From NCBI GenBank assembly GCA_947378845.1, contig CANCLQ010000022.1, positions 1 through 21,990 of the forward strand: 21,990 bases of DNA. The letters are read 5' to 3'. Below the pieces are notes generated by a model. That model worked only from the letters and a program-made list of their open reading frames with translations. It was not told where the DNA came from and did no database searches. This DNA is from Opitutia bacterium. GTDB taxonomy: Bacteria; Verrucomicrobiota; Verrucomicrobiia; Opitutales; UBA953. Numbering within the stretch: the first letter of the stretch is position 1; each line of letters starts with the position of its first letter. The position numbers were made by a program, and so were the translations under genes. This document shows, piece after piece, positions 15,864 through 21,990 of the stretch.

Positions 15864-16445
15864 ATGCGCCTCGCCCTCGCTTATCTTTTACTCGGCCTTA
15901 GCCCGTTGTTTGCACAGTCCAACCTCGCCGCTGGGATGCAGCAGGACATTGCCGATCTTAAAATCGAGGTCGATAAATTGAAGATGGAGAATTCTGATTT
16001 GCGTGAAGCCATTGCAAAACAGAAGGCATCCGCTGCTCCCGCGAGTTCCTCTAGCGAAATCGCTAGCCGTCAACGCAGCGATATTTTAAACGAAGTGGAT
16101 CGTCGTCTGAAACAACACACGGCCGACGTGAATGCAGCCTTGGCCGAATTAACCCGCCAAGTGAATGCGAGCTTAGCAAAGGCTCCTGCTAAAAATAATA
16201 ATCAAGCCGCCACTGCAGCGCCTGCAGCCGCCGCTGCACCTGCCGCAGAAGATAATTTACCGGCCGACATGCCACGCACGGGCGTGACTTACAAGGTGAA
16301 GCAAGGTGAGACGGTGACACGTATCGCACGCCAACTGAACTCAAAGACGGAATGGATTCTGAAGGCGAATAAGCTTACCAACGCGGCAGCGTTAAAGGCC
16401 GACGCCGAAATTTTCGTACCCCAGGCCGAAACCCCTGCTCAATAA
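15864..16445 (+). CDS. secreted coiled-coil protein with C-terminal LysM domain
   Basis: The protein is 193 aa from ATG 15864. That start gives a clean Sec signal, MRLALAYLLLGLSPLFAQ, probably cut after AQ. GTG 15804 would add 20 residues. The mature part begins with a coiled coil (MQQDIADLKIEVDKLKMENSDLREAIAKQ as heptads), then a second charged helix, an Ala/Pro/Asn-rich linker (about residues 113-134), and a C-terminal LysM (VTYKVKQGETVTRIARQL ... EIFVPQ). The LysM should bind peptidoglycan, and the coiled coil suggests an oligomer like the N-terminus of YbgF/CpoB, but no TPR domain is present. It lies 9 nt upstream of parB on the same strand. Function unknown; a cell-wall role is inferred. 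Confidence 0.85.
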   Translation: MRLALAYLLLGLSPLFAQSNLAAGMQQDIADLKIEVDKLKMENSDLREAIAKQKASAAPASSSSEIASRQRSDILNEVDRRLKQHTADVNAALAELTRQVNASLAKAPAKNNNQAATAAPAAAAAPAAEDNLPADMPRTGVTYKVKQGETVTRIARQLNSKTEWILKANKLTNAAALKADAEIFVPQAETPAQ

Positions 16446-16454
16446 TTACTTTTC

Positions 16455-17351
16455 ATGGCAACTCCTCCCAAAAAAAATCTCGGTCGCGGTCTCGGCTCAT
16501 TAATCGGTGGCGGTATCAATAAGCCTGCTGCAGAAACGCCCGCACCCTCTGCTGCGGCTAATGTCGTAGCTGGCCTGAGTTTATTGGAGATTCCTCTTGG
16601 TCAGATTGTTCCTAATCCTCGTCAGCCTCGACGTGAATTCGATGAAGCTGCGATTAAAGAACTGGCTGAGTCTATTCGCTCCGAAGGCCTCATGCAGCCA
16701 GTCGTGGTGCGTAAAATTAAAGATGGTTATGAATTGATTGCCGGTGAGCGTCGCTTCCGTGCCTTCAAGCACCTCGGACAAAAGACCATCACGGCCCGTA
16801 TCCTTGAAGCGAGTGATCACTCAAGTGCGGTTTTGGCCCTCATCGAAAATTTACAGCGTGCCGACCTCAATCCTGTAGACGAAGCTTTGGGTGTCGCATC
16901 CTTGATGCGTGATTTCTCTCTCACTCAAGAATCGGTAGCAGATCGTCTCGGCAAGCCACGTGCAACAATCGCGAACTTAGTTCGTCTTCTGCAATTGGAT
17001 CGCGAAATCCTCGGTTACTTATCCAAAGGACAAATCTCAGCGGGTCATGCTAAGGTTATCCTCGGCATTGAAAATGCCGCGCATCGCGTGCAGGCCGTTC
17101 GTAAAGTCGTCGAGCTCGGTTTATCCGTTCGTGCAACCGAAGCGTTGGTTAAGTCATTTGCTTCCGATAAGAAGAAAGAACGTAAACGCACTGAGAAGAC
17201 TGTCGTGGAAGATGTGCAGAAGCGCTTAGGATCTCACTTGGCTGCGCGTGTTACCGTAACCCGCAAGGGCAAGAACGGCACCATCACCATTGCCTATGAA
17301 GGTGATGATGATCTGGCCCGCCTGCTGGAGAAATTTGGCATTCGCCTCTAA
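16455..17351 (+). CDS. parB: chromosome-partitioning protein ParB
   Basis: The protein is 298 aa, typical for chromosomal ParB. It is a CTP-dependent DNA clamp that loads at parS and drives origin segregation with ParA and SMC. The N-terminus KNLGRGLGSLIGG is the usual ParA-contacting motif. The ParB/Srx domain has IPLGQIVPNPRQPRREFDEAAIKELAESI and the CTP-binding GERRFRA (Gly97-Ala103), followed by ENLQRADLNPVDEA. A helix-turn-helix (LTQESVADRLGKPRATIANLVRLLQL) and a C-terminal dimerisation region follow. parA is not adjacent, which is unusual; its partner upstream is the LysM protein. A strong terminator follows directly. No convincing parS was found in the window. Confidence 0.97.
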   Translation: MATPPKKNLGRGLGSLIGGGINKPAAETPAPSAAANVVAGLSLLEIPLGQIVPNPRQPRREFDEAAIKELAESIRSEGLMQPVVVRKIKDGYELIAGERRFRAFKHLGQKTITARILEASDHSSAVLALIENLQRADLNPVDEALGVASLMRDFSLTQESVADRLGKPRATIANLVRLLQLDREILGYLSKGQISAGHAKVILGIENAAHRVQAVRKVVELGLSVRATEALVKSFASDKKKERKRTEKTVVEDVQKRLGSHLAARVTVTRKGKNGTITIAYEGDDDLARLLEKFGIRL

Positions 17352-17353
17352 CT

Positions 17354-17387
17354 AAAAAAGAACCCGCCTACTGGCGGGTTCTTTTTT
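17354..17387. terminator. bidirectional rho-independent terminator between parB and purH
   Basis: Perfect 15-bp arms (AAAAAAGAACCCGCC at 17354-17368 and its complement at 17373-17387) around loop TACT, with an A-tract on one side and a T-tract on the other. It starts 2 nt after the parB stop and lies 17 nt from the purH stop, so it should serve both convergent genes. Confidence 0.95.
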
Positions 17388-17404
17388 GGTTATAAGATTT
17401 ATTA

Positions 17405-18946
17405 TTAGTGGCGGAAGTGGCGCATGCCCGTGAAGACCATGGCCATGCCACGTGCATCAGCGGCAGCAATGACTTCGGCGTCCTTCACCGAACCTCCGGG
17501 CTGAATCGCACAGGTCGCACCGGCTTCTGCGGCTGCAATTAAACCATCAGGGAAGGGGAAGAAGGCATCGGAACAAACCGCTGAACCAACGAGAGGCAAT
17601 TTCGCTTCGCCTGCTTTCCAAACGGCAATGCGTGAGGAATCGACGCGCGACATCTGGCCAGCGCCCACACCGAGCGTGCGTTCCTTGCCCGCGTAAACGA
17701 TGGCGTTGGATTTAACGTGACGGCAAACGCGCCAGCCGAAGAGCATCGCAGTGAGTTCATCGGCAGTGGGTTGACGCTTGGTCACAACTTTGAAGTCGCG
17801 AGTGTTCACGGGCTTTTGATCGCGGTCTTGCACGAGCACGCCACCGATGACTGCACGCACTTCACGCAATGTGTCGGAACGCAGTCCAACTTTGGCTTTC
17901 ATTAAACGAAGATTCTTTTTCTTTCCAAAGATAGCGAGGGCAGCGGGACTGAATTCAGGGGCGATGATGACTTCTGAGAAAATCTCAGCAATCGCTTCAG
18001 CGAGATCCTGATCAATGGTGCGGTTGACGACGATGATGCCGCCGAAGGGTGCTTGGCGGTCGGTTTCAAAGGCTTTGTGCCAGGCCTCAAGTAAGGTGTC
18101 AGCCGATGCCACACCGCACGGATTGGTGTGCTTTAAGATGGCGAGGGTGGGGCGCTCAAATTCACCAATCAGATAAGTCGCCGCCGTAATATCTAAAATA
18201 TTGTTATAGCTGAGTTCTTTGCCTTGGAGTTGCTCGAAGGCCTCGTGGAAGGTACCGTACAATGCGGCCTGTTGGTGAGGGTTTTCCCCGTAACGAAGGC
18301 GTTGGGCGAGATGTAGGGTCGTGGTGAAGCGCGAAGGTAAGCCGAGTACGTTACCGAGTCCGGGTTGAGCTTGGGATTCGAGATAGTTAGCAATCGCGGC
18401 ATCGTAAGCAGCGGTGCGTTGAAAAACTTTCAGGGCGAGCTCGCGGCGGAGTTCCGTGAGCGCTTCTGGATTATCCATGGCAGCGAGCACGCGCTCATAA
18501 TCTGCGGGGTCGGTGACTACGGAAACGGACGCGTGATTTTTGGAAGCACTGCGCAGCATCGAAGGACCGCCAATATCAATATTCTCAATCGCGTCTTCAA
18601 ACGAGCAGCCAGGTTTAGCGACTGTGGATTCAAATGGATAAAGATTTACGACCACGAGATCGATGAGATCGATACCATGCTTCTTTGCTTCACCGAGGTG
18701 TTCTTCGGAATCGCGACGGCAGAGCAGGCCGCCGTGTACTTTGGGGTGCAAAGTTTTGACGCGGCCTTCCATGATTTCAGGAAATCCAGTGTGCTCGCTG
18801 ACGTCGGTCACGGGCAGTCCCGCGTCGCGCAACATCTTCGATGTGCCACCCGTCGAAAGTAATTTATAACCGTGTTTTTTAACGAGGGCCTGAGCGAAGG
18901 GCAGGAGGCCGGTTTTGTCGCTTACAGAGAGAAGTGCGATTGGCAT
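17405..18946 (-). CDS. purH: bifunctional AICAR transformylase / IMP cyclohydrolase
   Basis: The protein is 513 aa, as expected for PurH (about 510-530). It performs the last two steps of purine synthesis, AICAR to FAICAR to IMP. The N-terminal MGS-like cyclohydrolase domain shows ALLSVSDKTGLLPFAQAL, STGGTSKML, HTGFPEIMEGRVKTLHPKVHGG and VVNLYPFE. The transformylase domain shows LRYGENPHQQAALY, the catalytic KHTNPCG, FGGIIVVN, and the end DAFFPFPDGL ... MVFTGMRHFRH. The start at MPIALLSVSDKTG was chosen over an upstream ATG at 19003, which adds 19 non-conserved residues. Divergent from fabD; the 113-bp gap holds an inverted TTGACC pair. No Shine-Dalgarno was recognised. Confidence 0.98.
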   Translation of the reverse strand: MPIALLSVSDKTGLLPFAQALVKKHGYKLLSTGGTSKMLRDAGLPVTDVSEHTGFPEIMEGRVKTLHPKVHGGLLCRRDSEEHLGEAKKHGIDLIDLVVVNLYPFESTVAKPGCSFEDAIENIDIGGPSMLRSASKNHASVSVVTDPADYERVLAAMDNPEALTELRRELALKVFQRTAAYDAAIANYLESQAQPGLGNVLGLPSRFTTTLHLAQRLRYGENPHQQAALYGTFHEAFEQLQGKELSYNNILDITAATYLIGEFERPTLAILKHTNPCGVASADTLLEAWHKAFETDRQAPFGGIIVVNRTIDQDLAEAIAEIFSEVIIAPEFSPAALAIFGKKKNLRLMKAKVGLRSDTLREVRAVIGGVLVQDRDQKPVNTRDFKVVTKRQPTADELTAMLFGWRVCRHVKSNAIVYAGKERTLGVGAGQMSRVDSSRIAVWKAGEAKLPLVGSAVCSDAFFPFPDGLIAAAEAGATCAIQPGGSVKDAEVIAAADARGMAMVFTGMRHFRH

Positions 18947-19059
18947 AAAAGAGGGTTTCTGGGTAGGCGGAGGCGCCACTTTGGTCAAGGAAAGGTCATC
19001 CACAGCCCGTCCGCTCTACCCTTGACCCTTTCGAGCATTTCCCCTCCTTTTACGGGCAA

Positions 19060-19968
19060 ATGTCGACAGCTCTTTTGTTCTCAGGTCAAGGTGCGCAGGT
19101 CGTAGGCATGGGTAAGTCCCTCTACGATGGCTCCCCAATCGCACGCGACCTCTATGACCGTGCTAATAAGGTCCTTCCCTTTGACCTCCAGCAGGTTTGC
19201 TTCACGGGTCCGGCCGAGGTTCTCACTGAAACCCGCGTGTGCCAGCCCGCACTCTATGTGCAGGGTTATGCGATCGCCCAAATCTTGCGTGAACGTGGAA
19301 AGCTTAACGACCTCAAGGCATGCCTAGGACTTTCCTTGGGCGAGCTGACTGCATATGCGGTCGCAGGAGTTTGGGATTTTGAAACGGGATTAAAAATCGT
19401 CGCCGAGCGCGGTCGTCTTATGCAGCTCGCCTGCGATCAAACGAAGGGCGGTATGGCCGCAGTCATCGGTGGCACGCGCGAAGATATTTTTAAACTCTGT
19501 GCAGCGTTCGATATCGATGCCGCGAATTTTAATTGCCCCGGCCAAGTCGTGATCTCCGGTGAGTCTGAAAAGGTTGCACAAGCTGTTGCGCGTGCGAAAG
19601 AGTTCGGCCCATTTAAACTTGTTAAGCCATTAGTCGTCGCCGGCGCCTACCACAGCCGATTGATGGAACAAGCACGTGCAGCTTTTGAAAAATTCTTACA
19701 AGGCGTCGAATTCAAACGTCCTCAAGTCACCGTCTACTCTAATACCACCGGCAGCACGCTTTCGGAGCCGGCTGATTTACGTGCGGCACTCGTTAAGCAG
19801 GTCGTGTCATCTGTACTCTGGGAAGATGACTGTAAGGCCGCGGCCGATTCAGGCATCACACAATTCTATGAATGCGGTCCAGGTGGCGTCTTGGCGGGCA
19901 TGATGAAGCGTACGGCTCCACAGGCTCCGATCACTTCGATGCACGAGTTTGCGGACATTCCTGCTTAA
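19060..19968 (+). CDS. fabD: malonyl-CoA:ACP transacylase
   Basis: The protein is 302 aa, normal for FabD. It transfers malonyl from CoA to acyl carrier protein to feed fatty-acid elongation. The N-terminus reads ALLFSGQGAQVVGMGKSL with the oxyanion-hole GQGAQ. The nucleophile is Ser92 in GLSLGE and the catalytic histidine is His198 in AGAYHSRLM. Other family blocks: QPALYVQGYA, ERGRLMQLA, GGMAAVIGG, NFNCPGQVVISG, and FYECGPGGVLAGMMKR near the end. Complete, ATG start at 19060, no clear Shine-Dalgarno. It is not next to other fab genes here. lepA follows on the same strand after an 84-nt gap with no visible terminator. Confidence 0.97.
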   Translation: MSTALLFSGQGAQVVGMGKSLYDGSPIARDLYDRANKVLPFDLQQVCFTGPAEVLTETRVCQPALYVQGYAIAQILRERGKLNDLKACLGLSLGELTAYAVAGVWDFETGLKIVAERGRLMQLACDQTKGGMAAVIGGTREDIFKLCAAFDIDAANFNCPGQVVISGESEKVAQAVARAKEFGPFKLVKPLVVAGAYHSRLMEQARAAFEKFLQGVEFKRPQVTVYSNTTGSTLSEPADLRAALVKQVVSSVLWEDDCKAAADSGITQFYECGPGGVLAGMMKRTAPQAPITSMHEFADIPA

Positions 19969-20052
19969 TCATTGATTAACCGAGGCTAACGCTGGACAAG
20001 TCTCCGACTCACCGTCCTATTACATTTTAACGCTCTCACTTTTCGCTCTTCC

Positions 20053-21852
20053 GTGTCACTTAACCACATCCGTAATTTCTGCATCATTGCCCACGTTGAC
20101 CACGGCAAGACGACGCTCTCCGACCGTTTATTAGAGCACACGAAGACCATCGAGAAACGTCAGATGAAAGAGCAGTTGCTCGACGGCATGGATCTCGAGC
20201 GCGAGAAGGGGATCACGATTAAGTGTCACCCAGTGACGATGAATTTCACGGCCCCCGATGGTCAGCAGTACATTTTAAATCTTATCGATACTCCTGGGCA
20301 CGTTGACTTCGCCTACGAAGTTTCGCGCTCCCTCGCTGCCTGTGAAGGCGCGGTCTTATTGATCGATGCCTCGCAAGGCGTCGAAGCTCAGACAGTGGCG
20401 AATGCGACTTTGGCCATGCAACAGGGCCTCGAAATCGTGCCGGTCATTAATAAAGTCGATCTCCCGAGCGCCCGCCCCGAAGAGGCCCGCCGCCAGGTCG
20501 AAGATATTTTAACTATTCCTGCTCAAGACGCCGTCCTCGCTTCTGGAAAATCGGGCATTGGTATCGACGATATTTTTGCTGCGATTATCAAACGCGTGCC
20601 GCCGCCCCGCTGGGCCGATTACCCACAGCATCGCGCATTGGTTTTCGATTCCATTTTCGACTCTTATAAAGGCGTTATCAGTTACGTGCGCGTTTTCTCG
20701 GGTACCTTTAAGGTCGGACAAACCATCGAGCTGATGTCCAACGGTGTGCGTTCGGTGATTAAAGAAGTCGGCGTCTTCTCCCCGAAGATGAAGCCACAGG
20801 CCGAGCTTGGACCTGGCTCGGTGGGTTATATCGTTATTAATATTCGCGAAGTCGCGGATGCAAAAGTCGGTGATACGATTACCTTAGCGTCGGATCCCGC
20901 AAAGGAGCCCGTTCCTGGATTTAAGGAGGTTCGTCCGATGGTCTTCAGTGGTATTTATCCATTGGACACTGCTGATTACGAGAAGCTCAAAACCTCCTTG
21001 GCTAAATTAGCGATTAACGACGCCTCACTCACTTACACGGCCGAGAGTTCTACCGCACTGGGCTTTGGATTCCGTTGCGGATTCTTAGGTCTCTTGCACA
21101 TGGAAATTGTTCAAGAGCGTCTGCGCCGTGAATACGATTTAGATATTCTCTCAACCTATCCTTCGGTAGTTTATAAAGTTTTCACAACCGATGGCGTGGA
21201 GCACATCATGGATAATCCAGTGATGATGCCCGATCCATCGGCGATTGAGCACATCGAAGAGCCGACGATTCGTGCGCACATCCACATTCCTGGAACATCT
21301 ATCGGCGACATGCTCGCCTTGATTCAAGAGAAGCGCGGTATTTGCGAAAAGACTGAAACCATCGATGCCGATCGCGTCGTGTTGGTCTGTCTCTTGCCGC
21401 TCAATGAAATCTTGGTCGACTTTAATGATCGCCTGAAATCCATCACGCGCGGTTATGGTTCGATGGATTATGAATTGGGCGAATACGTTACTTCCGATCT
21501 GGTAAAAATGGATATCCGTGTGAACGAAGAGCCGGTCGACGCTTTCTCATCTATTGTGCACGCCTCTAAGGCTGAAGGCCGCGGACGTGCCCTTTGCGAA
21601 AAACTTAAAGAACTCCTTCCTCGCCAGCTCTTCAAAGTCGCCATCCAAGCCGCCATCGGCTCGAAGGTGATTGCCCGTGAAACCATCGGTTCCGTCGGTA
21701 AAGATGTGACCGCTAAGTGTTACGGTGGTGATATTTCCCGTAAGCGTAAGCTTTTGGATAAGCAAAAAGAGGGTAAAAAACGCATGAAGCAAATCGGTAA
21801 GGTCGATATCCCTCAGGAAGCATTTATTAAGATTCTTAAGAACGAAGGTTAA
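20053..21852 (+). CDS. lepA: elongation factor 4 (ribosome back-translocase GTPase)
   Basis: The protein is 599 aa, typical of LepA/EF4, a ribosome-binding GTPase related to EF-G. The G-domain motifs are AHVDHGKTT (Ala13-Thr21, with Lys19 and Thr20 of the P-loop), EREKGITIK (switch I), DTPGHVDF (G3) and NKVDLPSA (G4). Downstream are the family segments GFRCGFLGLLHMEI, TYPSVVYKV and the C-terminal CYGGDISRKRKLLDKQKEGKKRMKQIG, characteristic of LepA. The only plausible start is GTG 20053, since the P-loop lies 13 codons later. No Shine-Dalgarno is seen. It is followed after 70 nt by a probable signal peptidase gene, like the lepA-lepB pair of E. coli. Confidence 0.98.
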   Translation: MSLNHIRNFCIIAHVDHGKTTLSDRLLEHTKTIEKRQMKEQLLDGMDLEREKGITIKCHPVTMNFTAPDGQQYILNLIDTPGHVDFAYEVSRSLAACEGAVLLIDASQGVEAQTVANATLAMQQGLEIVPVINKVDLPSARPEEARRQVEDILTIPAQDAVLASGKSGIGIDDIFAAIIKRVPPPRWADYPQHRALVFDSIFDSYKGVISYVRVFSGTFKVGQTIELMSNGVRSVIKEVGVFSPKMKPQAELGPGSVGYIVINIREVADAKVGDTITLASDPAKEPVPGFKEVRPMVFSGIYPLDTADYEKLKTSLAKLAINDASLTYTAESSTALGFGFRCGFLGLLHMEIVQERLRREYDLDILSTYPSVVYKVFTTDGVEHIMDNPVMMPDPSAIEHIEEPTIRAHIHIPGTSIGDMLALIQEKRGICEKTETIDADRVVLVCLLPLNEILVDFNDRLKSITRGYGSMDYELGEYVTSDLVKMDIRVNEEPVDAFSSIVHASKAEGRGRALCEKLKELLPRQLFKVAIQAAIGSKVIARETIGSVGKDVTAKCYGGDISRKRKLLDKQKEGKKRMKQIGKVDIPQEAFIKILKNEG

Positions 21853-21922
21853 TCGGGGTAGGGTGATTTCTAATCTTCCCTGTTGGCCTGACTCGCCTTA
21901 ATTGTCTGCTCACTCCCACCGC

Positions 21923-21990
21923 ATGCTGCACTTATTCTCCCAGAAGCACGCCCTCAAAAAAGCGGCTAAGAATGTGTTGCAGGGCGCAGA
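21923..21990 (+). CDS. lepB: start of a gene after lepA, probably signal peptidase I (partial)
   Basis: Only 22 codons plus 2 nt lie inside the window, from ATG 21923: MLHLFSQKHALKKAAKN, then VLQGA. The frame is open to the edge. A short N-terminus with a hydrophobic start and a Lys/Ala-rich helix fits the cytoplasmic beginning of verrucomicrobial signal peptidases I as I recall them, and lepA-lepB adjacency is common. This is mostly a context call, since no catalytic motif is inside the window. Confidence 0.5.
   Translation, partial: MLHLFSQKHALKKAAKNVLQGA

Noticed and set aside
18947..19003. Longer PurH start
   Set aside because: The 19 extra residues are not family-like and would occupy half of the divergent promoter gap.
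21855..21885. Possible hairpin after lepA
   Set aside because: The arms (AGGG..GATT / AATC..CCCT) pair only with a bulge and mismatch and no T-tract follows, so a terminator is not supported. Read-through into the next gene is more likely.
1..21990. Mobile elements, CRISPR arrays, rRNA, riboswitches
   Set aside because: No transposase or integrase motif, no regularly spaced direct repeats, no rRNA and no recognisable riboswitch core was seen on either strand.

Overview
The window looks like a chromosomal segment of a verrucomicrobial bacterium, most likely from the Opitutae. This is inferred from gene content and protein style: a pseudopilin quartet resembling the cassettes typical of Verrucomicrobia, a Na+/H+ antiporter family shared with the Chlamydiae/Verrucomicrobia group, RND efflux genes, and housekeeping genes with weak or absent Shine-Dalgarno sites. 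No mobile element, CRISPR array or rRNA was seen. Coding density is high and no gene-free stretch exceeds about 200 bases.

Left region (1-6258): a divergent multidrug efflux locus. A TetR/AcrR-type repressor, cut by the left edge, reads leftwards. A lipoprotein adaptor, an RND inner-membrane pump and a NodT-type outer-membrane factor read rightwards as a tight operon. The 24-nt gap between the two ATG codons, together with the first codons of the adaptor gene, carries a perfect palindrome very like the E. coli AcrR operator.

Middle-left (6314-11334): a polytopic putative Na+/H+ antiporter is followed by four abutting or overlapping genes, each starting with a class III (prepilin) leader and a GspG/H/I/J-like layout. 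No secretion ATPase, platform protein or peptidase is nearby. The quartet ends at a hairpin terminator shared with the convergent gene accA.

Middle-right (11401-17351): accA (fatty-acid synthesis) on the minus strand; a KamA-type lysine 2,3-aminomutase on the plus strand; tRNA-Arg(ACG) on the minus strand next to a perfect 12-bp inverted repeat; menG/ubiE and mnmA on the minus strand; then a secreted coiled-coil LysM protein and parB as a two-gene plus-strand unit ending in a bidirectional terminator.

Right region (17405-21990): purH (minus) and fabD (plus) are divergent, followed by lepA with a GTG start and the first 22 codons of a probable signal peptidase I gene cut by the right edge. 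The right half is ordinary core metabolism and translation. The accessory interest lies in the efflux locus and the pseudopilin quartet.
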